Shown one piece after another: positions 32,775-44,558 of a stretch of DNA of 64,000 nt (the first letter of the stretch is position 1; every line of letters begins with the position of its first letter). The position numbers and the translations under genes were made by a program. Origin of the DNA: Anadara kagoshimensis. Lineage: Eukaryota > Mollusca > Bivalvia > Arcoida > Arcidae. A model generated the notes under the pieces. That model ran no database searches. It was not told where the DNA came from and was given only the letters and a program-made list of their open reading frames with translations. The stretch lies in NCBI GenBank assembly GCA_021292105.1, contig CM037869.1, forward strand, positions 7,004,204 to 7,068,203. The letters are read 5' to 3'.

Positions 32775-33731
32775 TCAATGTCTTGCGCTTCTATAGGGAT
32801 GGTCTCGATCTCTTCTTCTTTCTCTTCTCAAAGTGTCTCTCATCTCTCTAATGTCTAATATAATTTTTCCTTGTTGTTCCCTTTGAAATGTAAAGACATC
32901 CTTAACTCCTCTGAGGCACTTGTCTAAAGCCTGTAGATTTCTATTTATTGCCCCTAACTGGCCATTCACAGTATTCTTAAGTTCGGTGATTTCTTTCTTT
33001 AAAACAACGATATCTTCCGTCAGAGTATTTAGTTGAATCTTATTGAGTCTACAACAAGAACTTGATGACTCAGAACTGGAATTGGAGGGTGCTGGGGAAG
33101 TCTCCCTTTCTAAGTTTTCTGTAGTTTGTACTTGCATAGAGGTTTCCACTACTTCGACCTCCTGAGTTGCTTCCATCGGCTGTGGGGACACGGCAGCCAT
33201 AGGTGCCCCATAATCCAATAATTGGTACAATATGGAGTCAGGATTCTCCAAATCATTTGGATCATCCACATATAATACCGTTGTTTGATTACTGTTAATT
33301 GGTGCAACTAATTGCTGTTCTTCTGGAAATTGCTGTTGCTCTGGAATCGTTGGCTGCGAGCTAACAGATCGACCGGATTTGGTCGTCCGCTCCGCCCACT
33401 CCGCCTTAGACTCCTCTGTGGACATGATCACATAATCATATCCCTCTTTTAATTCTCTTGGGTTCTCTGATTTATTAATAAATCTGCTATATTCCATCAG
33501 AGGAATGCCACGTTCCTCACACATCAATCTATGTATGGTATACCCTTTCGGCCCCACATGTTTTCTGAACTGTTCCTCGTCCCTACATTTGTAGTTACAA
33601 AGATTGCACCAATACGATGCTTGGTCTGCACTCATGTGCACTCTATATAGATGACTCTCCATCCTATTCTTCTGGTCCATGTACCCACACCCTTGATACA
33701 AACATTTATACATCAAACCACGTTTACCCAT
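32775..33731 (-). CDS. Accessory ORF: C2H2-like zinc fingers plus coiled coil (318 aa), copy 1
   Basis: Lies between pol and the 3' LTR, where env or env-like genes sit in some gypsy elements, but has no signal peptide or membrane segment. Residues about 9-34 and 43-68 contain CLYQGCGYMDQ..HLYRVH and CNLCNYKC..KHVGPKGYTIH, two C2H2-like fingers (the second with a long H-H loop). The middle is acidic and Q/S-rich, and residues about 228-305 form a heptad-rich coiled coil (VVLKKEITELKNTVNG, INRNLQALDKCL). The upstream sequence TTATATTTGTAG|G (AG at 33738-33737) is a good splice acceptor, suggesting expression from a spliced RNA. The last about 15 residues differ from copy 2 because of one extra T near 32821. 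Function unknown; DNA or RNA binding and oligomerisation are inferences. Confidence 0.75.
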   Translation of the reverse strand: MGKRGLMYKCLYQGCGYMDQKNRMESHLYRVHMSADQASYWCNLCNYKCRDEEQFRKHVGPKGYTIHRLMCEERGIPLMEYSRFINKSENPRELKEGYDYVIMSTEESKAEWAERTTKSGRSVSSQPTIPEQQQFPEEQQLVAPINSNQTTVLYVDDPNDLENPDSILYQLLDYGAPMAAVSPQPMEATQEVEVVETSMQVQTTENLERETSPAPSNSSSESSSSCCRLNKIQLNTLTEDIVVLKKEITELKNTVNGQLGAINRNLQALDKCLRGVKDVFTFQREQQGKIILDIREMRDTLRRERRRDRDHPYRSARH

Positions 33732-33857
33732 TTTTCCTACAAATATAAGTATTTATCATACCATAAATAAAATGAATAAATAATTTGATCACTACATTAT
33801 TGACACTGTTCTGTAACATGTATCAGATTTTTTTTATAATGTGACATTAGATGAATA

Positions 33858-34166
33858 GCTCCAATAAGTAAATAACTCGATCATTGAATAGTTCTCCCGA
33901 TGACTTATGTTTTGACACCAATCAAAAGATGACATCTTTCAATAGCTACATACAGTACCACCTACACTGTTCTGCAACCATATCATTTTAAAATTTGAAA
34001 TTAGATGAACAACTCCAATAAGTAAATAACTTGATCACTGGATAATTCTTCTGATTACTTATGTTTTGACACCAATCAAAAGATGACATCTTTCAATAAC
34101 TGCATACAGTACCACCTGCACTGCACTGCAATCATATCATCTTATAATGTAAATTAGATAAAAAAT
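33858..34166. repeat. 154-bp tandem repeat between pol and accessory ORF, copy 1
   Basis: Two full units begin CTCCAATAAGTAAATAAC at 33859 and 34013, with a partial third start at 34166. Both contain TGACACCAATCAAAAGATG. The same repeat is in copy 2 at about 45655-45962. Confidence 0.85.
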
Positions 34167-34545
34167 TCCAATAAAGTCTTGCTTCAGTTTTTCTTCTTCT
34201 TTGATTTGTGTCCCTTATCTCGGACATCTAAATCAGACCTGGTTACTTGCACAACTATACAACATGTACCCAAATATATATACCATCTCTCTTATGGCTA
34301 TACACTTTTGCTTTCATTGTCAACTTTTCTTTCTGCAGCCATATACTGGTAAAAAAAACAAGTTAACAAAAAAAACATAACAAGTATTTTAATGAAATTT
34401 ATTTAGATTTACAGTTTTTATACAAAAGTCACTATAAGTGTTCCACAATTATAAATAAATCACTTAATGAACCAATTGTTCAATAAAAAAAAATCATAAA
34501 TGACCAATTGTTATCTGTATATAAAGTTAAAACCGTTCACAAGAG

Positions 34546-37500
34546 TTACTCCCCTTTAACCATTGCTTGATGGTTAAGTTTTTCTGCTACTTTTTCAGCT
34601 CTTTTCTTCCATTTTGGTGGATTTTCTCCTTTGTATGGCTTCAGTTTGTTATGATTAAGAACCTTTTGACTTCCTTTTTCATCAGTTTGTATTTTGTATG
34701 TTAAATTATCTAATCTCTGAAGTACCACAAATGGACCATAATATGACGGTTGTAGTTTTGGCGTCTTTCCTTTTTTTCGCGCCTCGTTCAAACACCAAAC
34801 TAAGTCTCCTGGATCATAGCTATTATGTGCCAACTTGACATCATAGCATGCTTTTCTTCTCTTAGCAGCTGCTTCTAAATTGCGTCTTGCTATTTCGTGT
34901 GCACACTGCATTCTATCTCTCAAATTGTCGACATATTCCCCATAGCTGGACATTTCTAAACCGATTTTTTCCCTACCGGTATTTCCATATTAGTTCAACT
35001 GGTAATCTCACTTCTCTTCCTAGCATAAGCATATTTGGCGTTAGTCCCGTTGATTCTGATGGAGTTGCTCGATATGCCGCTGCTAGACATCCTAAATGAA
35101 GGTCCCATTCGGTATCTTGTCCCTTCAGATAAGCTTTAATCATTCTTATTAAAGTTCTATTAAATCTTTCTGCCTGACCATTACATTTCGGGTTTCTGGC
35201 ACTTGTTCTGGTCTTCTTAATTTCTAACATTGAACAAAGCTCTTTAAAAAGATCACTTTCATAGTTTCTGCCCTGGTCCGAATGAAGGCTAAAAGGGCAT
35301 CCAAATCTACTAATAACTTCATTAAGTATAACTCTCGCCGTCGTCTCCGCTGTTTGATCTGGTACAGGAAAAACTTCCACCCATTTAGTGAAGTAGTCAG
35401 TGACAACTAAAATATACCTATTTCCTCGTTCTGTTAATGGAAGTGGTCCTAGAATATCTGTTGCTAACCTGTCTAAAGGCGCTCCTACCAGCATAGTACC
35501 TAAAGGCGCTCTCGGTGTCTTTTGAGGCAATTTATTTTTTGCACAAATATCACATTTTAGAACCCAGTTATTTACATCTTCCCGTAATTCAAACCAATAA
35601 AAATGTTGAAGAGTTTTCTGTCTCGTTTTCTTAGTTCCCAAATGCCCAGATAACACTGCATTGTGCATCTGTAGTAATACTTCTTCTCTAAGTTTTCTTG
35701 GTACTAACAGCTGTAAGTATTCGCCGCTTCCATCTTTCTTGTGGAACCTCTTATATAGTAATCCATCTTTTAATTCTAATGAATCCCATAAGTTCCAATA
35801 ATGTCTACTCTCTGCACTCTTAGCTGTCATCTCTCGACTTGATGGTTTCTCTCCTTTAAGTTTTGCTTTTACTATTATCCCCATATGTACATCTTCTTGC
35901 TGTAGCTTACCAGTTTTAGCTATGTGTTGCGGATTGGTCAATGGTAACCATACATCTTTTCCTTGTTTTTCATTTATAGCGGTTGCTCTCTCTTTTCCCG
36001 ATTTTGTTTTTACCGCCCTCAGAGCTCCATTCTCTTTGTAAATTTCTTCTGCTGAACTAATCCAGGAACTCAGCATTTCTCTACTGCGATTAGTACATTT
36101 CTTGCAAGGTCCGCATTTTAAATTGTCCATATTATCAACATCTGAACAGCTGCAGTCTCTAGGATTAAAACATCGACTTAATCCATCGGCATTTTGGTGT
36201 TTCTTCCCTGGTCTGTATTCAACATCAAAGTCATATGCTGATAAAATCTCTATCCACCTAGCTATCCTACTTTTTGGTTCCTTTAAACTAAACAACCATG
36301 TTAAAGCGTTATGGTCAGTTCTTACTTTAAAATGTCGGCCTAATAAATATTGTCGGAAATATTCTACAAAATATCGCAAAGCTAGCAGTTCTTTATCTGT
36401 AACACAGTAATTTTTCTCAGAGCGATTTAATGTTCGACTACCATAAGCTATTACTCTTTCTTTCCCTTCTTGAATTTGACTTAAAACACCCCCAATAGCG
36501 TTGTCGCTTGCATCTGTATCTAAAATGAATTCACCATCCATGTTAGGATATGCCATTATTTCGGGTCCTGTTAAAACGTTCTTTAAGTGTTGAAAAGCAT
36601 TTTCACATTTATTAGACCACTCAAATTCTTTGCCCTTCTTAGTAAGATCGGTCAGCGGTTTTGCTAATTCAGCAAAATTCTTTATGAATCTTCTGTAGTA
36701 ACTAGCCAACCCCATAAACTGTCTAACTTCTTTAACGTTGTTTGGTGTTTTCCACTGCATCACTTTTGAAACATTCTCGGCATTTGGTAACACGCCGTCC
36801 TTGTTCACGATGTGTCCCAAAAATTCGACTTCGTCTTGAACTAATTGGCATTTATCTGGTTTCAATTTCAGACCGGCTCTCTTTATTCTTTCCAAAACAT
36901 CGTCCATTCTTTGAATTAATTCGGGGAGGTTCTGTCCATACACCACTATGTCATCAAGATATATAAGACAGGTGTGCCACTGCATTCCCTGCAAAACTAG
37001 CTCCATGCACCGCTGGAAACAAGCACCACCTCCACTCAAACCAAACGGGAGGGTTCGAAATTCGTATAGACCATATTTCGTTACGAATGCTGTTTTTGGG
37101 ATGTCGGATTCTTTTACTGCGATCTGGTGGTAACCGGAAGTGAGGTCAAAAGTGGAGAAAATCTTAGCTCCCGCTACCGCATCAAGACAGTCGCGTACTC
37201 TAGGAAGTGGATATGCGTCTGTCCCTGGACCTAAAGAGTTGACCTTTCTATAATCTATACACGGCCGCACTTTACCGGATTTCTTACGCACTAGGCAAAT
37301 CGGAGATGCCCACGGCGAACTTGATTGCCGAATGATACCCTGTTCTAACATTTGCTGAATCGCTTTTCTCTCTTCGTCGGCAAATGCGTGTGGTACTGGT
37401 CTCGGTGGTTGCCGGACCGGTCTAGCATCACCCGTGTTGATCTCATGCTCAACTATATTCGTAAACCCCAAATCGGTTTCATTTTTTGAAAATACATCCC

Positions 37501-38505
37501 CATATTTACGTAGCAAATTAGCTATTTCTACTCTTTCTGTTTTTGTTCTATTTTTAGACGCTTTCTCGTACAGTTCTTTTAAATGGTCTGGCACGATTTC
37601 GTCTAACTTTCCTTCACATGGTTTATACTCTGTAGTCTGTGTCCCTTCATTACATTTTCTTACTGTACTGGACTGTTGTTGATTGGCGATTTCTTCTTCC
37701 CTATCTTCATTTTCTACCAGATTTGCTATATTGCTATCAATAAGCTCAGCTTCACCAACCACTTCATCTTGATTAATGGATACAACTTCTTCAAACGGAT
37801 TCATTATTCGAAGTTGAACTGTTGTTTTACATCTATTGTCTATCAATGTAGATGCCATAATAAGAGGATATCTGTTCTTAAAGTTTTCAGTAGATTCTAT
37901 TAAAAATTCCTGTGTAGGCAACATTTCATCTGTTTCGTACCGCTCAACAAAAACGTCTATTACTATTTCACTTAGCCCTGGAATACGGCAGTGGTCTGCT
38001 GTAGTCACTCTACGAACTTTATTCGGTAGGCCTACTTGCGTGCATTTTATAACTTCGCCCTCAACAGAATTTCTCCTTTACTCAACAGAATATCAGCTGG
38101 TCCATCTTCATCATTCTGTAATATGTCAACACCAAGTAATCCCTCATCTTCAATTTCGGCAACTATTACTTCTTTTCTAATCTGTAAATCCCCTAACTGT
38201 AAATCAAATTCTGCCTTTCCAAATTCTTGTAGTGGTAGCCCACTAGCGCCTGATAGCGTTACAGTTTTAACTAACTTTGGCCTTTTCTCCAATGGAATTT
38301 TGCTAAAAACTCTTTCGGATATAATTGTATTAGAAGCTCCTGTATCTGTAGTAAATATTAAATCTACCCCCTCAATTTTCCCTTCAATATATACACCTGG
38401 TGCTTTTGGCACTTGTTTTCGTATCAATGCTGAATTATTTTGATCAATACTCGTATTTTCTAAATTCGTTTCCATGTCAGTGGGGCGTTTTTCATTCAAG
38501 GTCAC
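34546..38505 (-). pseudogene. pol: Pol (protease-RT-RNase H-integrase), gypsy copy 1
   Basis: The frame overlaps the end of gag by about 40 nt in the -1 frame and has no ATG at its head; the first possible codon noted is GTG at 38505, so frameshifting or internal initiation is required. Protease: DTGA at residues 54-57. After a one-base loss near 38058 the main frame 38008-34973 (1,011 codons) holds RT with YLDD at 350-353, RNase H with LDTDASDNAIGG, the integrase zinc site HLG..CDIC, and the catalytic triad D851, D911, E947 (35 residues between the last two). A 2-nt loss near 34988 moves the last 135 residues (VWCLNEARKKGKTPKLQ.., no chromodomain) into another frame. Copy 2 is open at both of these places. 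Confidence 0.85.
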
Positions 38506-40558
38506 ATGGTTGCCCCTTGCAGTGACCTCTGACCGTTTACCGAATTATCATTATATGCTTGTCTTCTGACTTCCGAGTCTTTAATTTCTGTATCTTGATT
38601 AATACTTGGTAAAAATGGCTGATTATTTACTTCTTGTTGAAGTGCTGCCCATGGTGTATTAGGCCCTTGGTCATGCCAACCTCTATTCAAGTTTGCATAA
38701 CACTCATATGCAAAATGGCCTCGTCTTCCACATCGGAAACATTCTTTATTATTAGCATTTTTATTTCTCCAATCTCCGTTTCTTTTAGTATCCTGTGTCT
38801 TAGAGCTACATGTATTTAACTGTTGCTTCATTCCTTCTATTTCCTGTCTTAGTTGCTTCATATTCTGTAAAATATCTTCGCCGCTATCATCTTTGCTTTT
38901 AAATCCGCTAGCTATATCGCTATTTTTTCTAACATTTCCTTTACTTGCTTTTTCTTCTGATTGGTTAAAACCACTTCCGGTATATCTTCCCGTGTTCGGT
39001 CCCTTAACCTGCTTAACTATTATTTCCTCGTTTTCCGAAATATGCTCATAATTTTCATCTGTTTTACTAGTTTTACTCTTAGCCCATTTGACATTCTTCG
39101 GCTTACTCATCCGTTTATCAGCACTTCTGTCTAACACCGGACGGTAGGGTGAAACTGATCTGGCATAACCACGTTTATTGCCTATCCTGTTATCATCGCC
39201 CATATTCCGATATCTTCTCTTTTTGTCGCGTGAACTGCGGTCGTAATCTCTGCTGTAACACGAGTCATTTTCAGTATCGCTGGAGTCACTTGGATAACCC
39301 ATTGTTCTTCTTATTTTCCTATTCTTTCTGTCTATTAATGACGGTTGCTTCGTCTCCACAAAATTAACTGCATGATACACGGCTTCGTCCACATTTTTCG
39401 GCTCCTTTACATATTCCACCTGAACTCTGACCTTTTCGTCCTCTAGTCCAGCTAAAAATCTTTGTAACAAATCTTCTTCTCTGGTGTTACTATTGCGATT
39501 TTTGTATGCTTTGTCATATATTCTCTTTAGTTCCGCTGCGTATTCTTCAAAAGACTCGCCAGGCTTTTGGTTTCTTTTACTAAATTGAACAGCAAATGTT
39601 TTTGAAGTTTCAACTATTCTAAATCTGCTATTTAGCTCCCTAATTAAAGCTTCATAATCATCTAGAGTAGATGCTGGTAACTGGTTAAATACAAATTCAC
39701 CTGCCACACCTTGTAATCTTGGTAATAATTCGTCTAAACGCTTTTCTTTGCTCCATTCATTCCGGTTACCAACAGCTTTAAATCTGTTAAACCATACATT
39801 CCATCTCTCTTTTCCTGTAAATGCGGGAAGTTTCACTGAAGTCGATTCTGAGTTACAGCTTCTAGTTTTTCGAACTTTTATATGCACACTGCTTTCATCA
39901 TTACTATCCCCGGTATCGCTATCTGTGCTCGATTTGTCATCTGTGCTACTATCAGATACTTGGACATCACTTCTATGTGCCTGCTTGATCTTCTTGTTTA
40001 TTTTTCGCGCGCTTTTTCTTTCCGTATAGACTTGGTCCGATTTGCTTTGTAAATCGCCAATCATTTGAAATACTCTCTCAAAATTTTCCGTATTTTTTGA
40101 TTCATTTCAGTTATTGCTCTGACCAATTCTCTGTTTATTTGATTTGTTTCTGTGATAGCCGCTTTAATTTCACCGAGACATTCATATTTCTGAGTAACAT
40201 CGTCACTTCTTATATGTGGTGTTACTTGTCTCTGCATATCTCTGCTCGACGTTTGCTGTGGCGTTGTAATTCTCGAGTTACTTCCCCTACTATCGGTATC
40301 GTCATGTGTGGTTGCAGCTGCTTGATCACCTATACTATCAATCTCTTCATCTGTATCATATCTTGGTGATACACTTCTCGCACCTCTGGTTGGTTTTACA
40401 GTATTACTCAAAACTGCGTCACCTTTGCCCATGCCCATGGCTTTATCGGCATTATCTAAAACCACGTTATCTCCAATAACTGGTTCCAGCTCTCCAACAC
40501 CATCTGTAATATCTGCCCTTCCATTCTGACTTCTTCGCCTTCTTTGTCTCTTTCCCAT
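38502..40558 (-). pseudogene. gag: Gag, gypsy copy 1 (one frameshift)
   Basis: Begins MGKRQRRRR (basic, possible nuclear-import or RNA-binding patch). The acidic/serine-rich N-terminal half is followed by a capsid-like segment LPAFTGKERWNVWFNRFKA..LLQRFLAGLED and one CCHC knuckle CFRCGRRGHFAYEC near the C-terminus. The frame is interrupted near 40093-40098, where six Ts replace the seven of copy 2, splitting it into 165 and 520 codons. Ends ..LQGATM-TGA at 38502. Confidence 0.85.
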
Positions 40559-40634
40559 ATCTATTTTGTCTGTGATATTGACTAGTTACTCTGTTATAAG
40601 TTCGTTTCGCTGGATAAGCTTCTATTAAGCCTAT

Positions 40635-40650
40635 CCCACTTCTGACACCA
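40635..40650 (-). promoter_or_regulatory. Primer-binding site, gypsy copy 1
   Basis: On the minus strand TGGTGTCAGAAGTGGG, complementary to leucine-tRNA 3' ends, 12 nt after the 5' LTR. Confidence 0.85.
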
Positions 40651-40662
40651 AATAAAAACGTA

Positions 40663-42450
40663 TGTAACGGTACACGGATCAAATAATCACTATCTGGTGA
40701 TCAGACTGATTAAATGATCGGTCCGGATAATCGAGCGGGTTGTTACCAGTCAAATACCTATAATTTTACAACTAACTACGATTTTAAAATATACAATAAA
40801 TTTATTTAACCCTAATAACTATATTATTTTATTATTCTTGTGCGTTCTTTTTTTAAATAAATTCTTCTACATCTGTATCTTTGTATCTTTTTTTTATCTG
40901 TGCTCTTTATCTCCCTTTTAGGACCCCTGTATAGGACCGGTACAGTTGTCTCCCTTGGTTTTCCGTTTCTTTTCTTCTTCTCTCCACTGTGACTTCTTTT
41001 TTTTTAAAATAACCGTATTATATTCTGTTTTATTCTTGAAACAGATAGGTTACTTTACTAAGCAATAGTGTCACATATCACGATTGCCTATCACCTGTTT
41101 ATCTCCAAATTCTCATTTGGGAAAAATACTTAATTTCACCAAAATTAATACCCTCTATAAATACTCCCTAATTAATTTATATTTCCTTAACATATAAGCT
41201 TCAACTTTTTCTTCTTCTTCGTTAGGATAATTTTTCTAATAAAATCTGAACATTAATTCAGTCTAAGACATGAGCATATTATTTCACTGTTATATGGAAT
41301 TCGGCTGGACCTCTCTTCTGGTCACCATTCCATTACTTTTATGGTTTAACTTCTATCTATTCTTCTTCCCTATTTAAATCTTGGAAAAATCAATTCGGTC
41401 TAAGAATTGAATTTCAATACGTAAGCATATCCATTATGCATTTCCCAATTATTATTATTTCACTTATAAATATATATGGAATTCGGTTGGACTCTCTCTT
41501 CTGGTCACCATTCCATCACCTCTCTTAAAATTTAATCTCGTGTTTAACTCTTTCTTTAAATTTCATAAAACTTCTTTGATTTGAAGGCATCGATGTAATC
41601 TTCACGTTTTGTAACCCCATTGGCCATTCTAATTAATACCAATTACAAAACGTAAGTTCTTACCTTCAAAATCTTTAATAATTCTTGACCAACGACAATG
41701 TCGGGCGAGCGAAAGAGAGCGAGTTAAAGAACGCGGCCCTTTTATACCCCGGTTGTCCAACAAGGGATAACCTTGACAGTTGTCGGGAATCTGACATGAT
41801 TGTCGGGTCGACATAGCATTTGTCGGTTAACCCCAGTGCCATATGTCGGATGCCCAAAACAATCGTCGGATTCACTATTATTTGACTTCATGACTGAACG
41901 CCGCTTTGTATTTCAATTCTGGTTATGTCTGTAATAAAATCTAAGGTTACCTAACATTATTGAACTTCAGTTTTATTGTTTCAGAAAATTATTTTCTAAC
42001 CATTCAAAGGTATTCCCTACAACAACTTTATATTCAGTAGCGCCTCTAGTGGGGATTTCCCGAGTTATCTTTCTTCATTCAGCTACCGTTATGGCGCGTG
42101 TGTTGACAAATGTGGAGTTTCAGTTCTAGTGACGATGTCTGTACCATCACAATAACATAAACCATGGTTTAAGTGTCATTGGAAGTTTGTTATTCCAGCC
42201 TAATAGTCCATATCTAACTCCGTTGTTTTACATAATCAGCAATAGAGAGGGTTTGTACACTACAGATGTGAAGATCGTCTTTTATATAGGCTAACTTGAA
42301 ACTTGGCTTGCTGCCATGAATTTCTCAGCGTTGTGTTTCTCTCGGGTTCGAACCATAATAAAGATTATTTTCTCAATATTTCTGATTATACAAACACATT
42401 CCGTTTATATAATCCTTAACTTGACATAGCCGCCGGGCCATATCTCTACA
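40663..42450 (-). repeat. 5' LTR, gypsy copy 1 (LTR B)
   Basis: Partner of 30862-32663. On the minus strand a TATAAAA box lies at 41746-41740, and a splice donor GAAG|GTAAGAA follows about 75 nt downstream (GT at about 41662). Confidence 0.92.
41740..41746 (-). promoter_or_regulatory. LTR TATA box, gypsy copy 1
   Basis: TATAAAA in GGGGTATAAAAGGGCC on the minus strand, conserved in all four LTRs. Five CCGAC motifs lie within about 120 bp upstream. Confidence 0.75.
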
Positions 42451-42674
42451 ATATCATGAGTAACAGAAGATGAAACAGACGAAAAATCAACAGCCAAAGT
42501 GCGTAGTCAAGGAACCCATAATTTAAGAAACACGAAGCGACATATATACAATAATCGGCATAAATTTTTATGTTACAGACATTACAAGTAACATAGAACT
42601 TCAGACGATTTTTTGGACAGAGAGTGTATGTGTACGTTTTGAAAGGTATTTATCATTCTATTTTACAACAATAT
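42451..42674. other. 224-bp spacer between the two gypsy elements
   Basis: Begins and ends with ATAT, which are the flanking duplications of copy 1 and copy 2 respectively. No feature seen inside. Confidence 0.85.
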
Positions 42675-44460
42675 TGTAACGGTACACGGATCAAATAATC
42701 ACTATCTGGTGATCAGACTGATTAAATGATCGGTCCGGATAATCGAGCGGGTTGTTACCAGTCAAATACCTATAATTTTACAACTAACTACGATTTTAAA
42801 ATATACAATAAATTTATTTAACCCTAATAACTATATTATTTTATTATTCTTGTGCGTTCTTTTTTTAAATAAATTCTTCTACATCTGTATCTTTGTATTT
42901 TTTTTTATCTGTGCTCTTTATCTCCCTTTTAGGACCCCTGTATAGGACCGGTACAGTTGTCTCCCTTGGTTTTCCGTTTTCTTCTCTCCACTGTGACTTC
43001 TTCTTTTTTTAAAATAACCGTATTATATTCTGTTTTATTCTTGAAACAGATAGGTTACTTTACTAAGCAATAGTGTCACATATCACGATTGCCTATCACC
43101 TGTTTATCTCCAAATTATCTCATTTGGGAAAAATACTTAATTTCACCAAAATTAATACCCTCTATAAATACTCCCTAATTAATTTATTTTTCCTTAACAT
43201 ATAAGCTTCAACTTTTTCTTCTTCTTCGTTAGGATATTTTTTCTAATAAAATCTGAACATTAATTCAGTCTAAGACATGAGCATATTATTTCACTGTTAT
43301 ATGGAATTCGGCTGGACCTCTCTTCTGGTCACCATTCCATTACTTTTATGGTTTAACTTCTATCTATTCTTCTTCCCTATTTAAATCTTGGAAAAATCAA
43401 TTCGGTCTAAGAATTGAATTTCAATACGTAAGCATATCCATTATGCATTTCCCAATTATTATTATTTCACTTAAAAATATATATGGAATTCGGCTGGACC
43501 TCTCTTCTGGTCACCATTCCATCACCTCTCTTAAAAATTAAATCTCGTGTTTAACTCTTTCTTTAAATTTCATAAAACTTCTTTGATTTGAAGGCATCGA
43601 TGTAATCTTCACGTTTTGTAACCCCATTGGCCATTCTAATTAATACCAATTACAAAACGTAACTTCTTACCTTCAAAATCTTTAATAATTCTTGACCAAC
43701 GACAATGTCGGGCGAGCGAAAGAGAGCGAGTTAAAGAACGCGGCCCTTTTATACCCCGGTTGTCCAACAAGGGATAACCTTGACAGTTGTCGGGAATCTG
43801 ACATGATTGTCGGGTCGACATAGCATTTGTCGGTTAACCCCAGTGCCATATGTCGGATGCCCAAAACAATCGTCGGATTCACTATTATTTGACTTCATGA
43901 CTGAACGCCGCTTTGTATTTCAATTCTCTGGTTATGTCTGTAATAAAATCTAAGGTTACCTAACATTATTGAACTTCAGTTTTATTGTTTCAGAAAATTA
44001 TTTTCTAACCATTCAAAGGTATTCCCTACAACAACTTTATATTCAGTAGCGCCCTCTAGTGGGGATTTCCCGAGTTATCTTTCTTCATTCAGCTACCGTT
44101 ATGGCGCGTGTGTTGACAAATGTGGAGTTTCAGTTCTAGTGACGATGTCTGTACCATCACAATAACATAAACCATGGTTTAAGTGTCATTGGAAGTTTGT
44201 TATTCCAGCCTAATAGTCCATATCTAACTCCGTTGTTTTACATAATCAGCAATAGAGAGGGTTTGTACACTACAGATGTGAAGATCGTCTTTTATATAGG
44301 CTAACTTGAAACTTGGCTTGCTGCCATGAATTTCTCAGCGTTGTGTTTCTCTCGGGTTCGAACCATAATAAAGATTATTTTCTCAATATTTCTGATTATA
44401 CAAACACATTCCGTTTATATAATCCTTAACTTGACATAGCCGCCGGGCCATATCTCTACA
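42675..44460 (-). repeat. 3' LTR, gypsy copy 2 (LTR C)
   Basis: 1,786 bp, nearly identical to LTR D. Same inner 42-bp duplication and same TATA (43747-43753) as the other LTRs. Confidence 0.92.
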
Positions 44461-44478
44461 TTGCCCCCCACTTAAGTG
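44461..44478 (-). promoter_or_regulatory. Polypurine tract, gypsy copy 2
   Basis: AAGTGGGGGGCAA on the minus strand, directly before the 3' LTR, identical to copy 1. Confidence 0.75.
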
Positions 44479-44558
44479 TTAACGTGTCCTCACGAACACT
44501 TCTAAACTTAAAAATAAAATAATTCAAGCTTGTTATCCACATCTTGTAATTTCATTTT

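Larger units (their letters stand above)
30862..42450 (-). mobile_element. 11.6-kb gypsy-type LTR element with accessory zinc-finger ORF, copy 1
   Basis: LTRs at 30862-32663 (3') and 40663-42450 (5'); ATAT target duplication at 30858-30861 and 42451-42454. In transcription order: tRNA-Leu-type primer site, gag, protease-RT-RNase H-integrase, about 0.8 kb of non-coding sequence with 154-bp tandem repeats, an accessory ORF, polypurine tract, 3' LTR. Its LTRs share private variants (AAGTTCTTACC, GGTTGGAC in the second inner repeat) that the LTRs of copy 2 lack, so the two copies are separate insertions. Coding frames are intact except for 1-2 nt shifts near 40095, 38058 and 34988. Confidence 0.92.

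Noticed and set aside
36102..36410. Plus-strand frames opposite pol and gag (also at 47899, 49632, 51545)
   Set aside because: Shadows of the minus-strand retroelement genes, conserved only because the coding strand is.
41629..41875. 61- and 66-codon frames repeated in all four LTRs
   Set aside because: They run across the TATA box and CCGAC array of the LTR promoter; their conservation is explained by the LTRs being copies.
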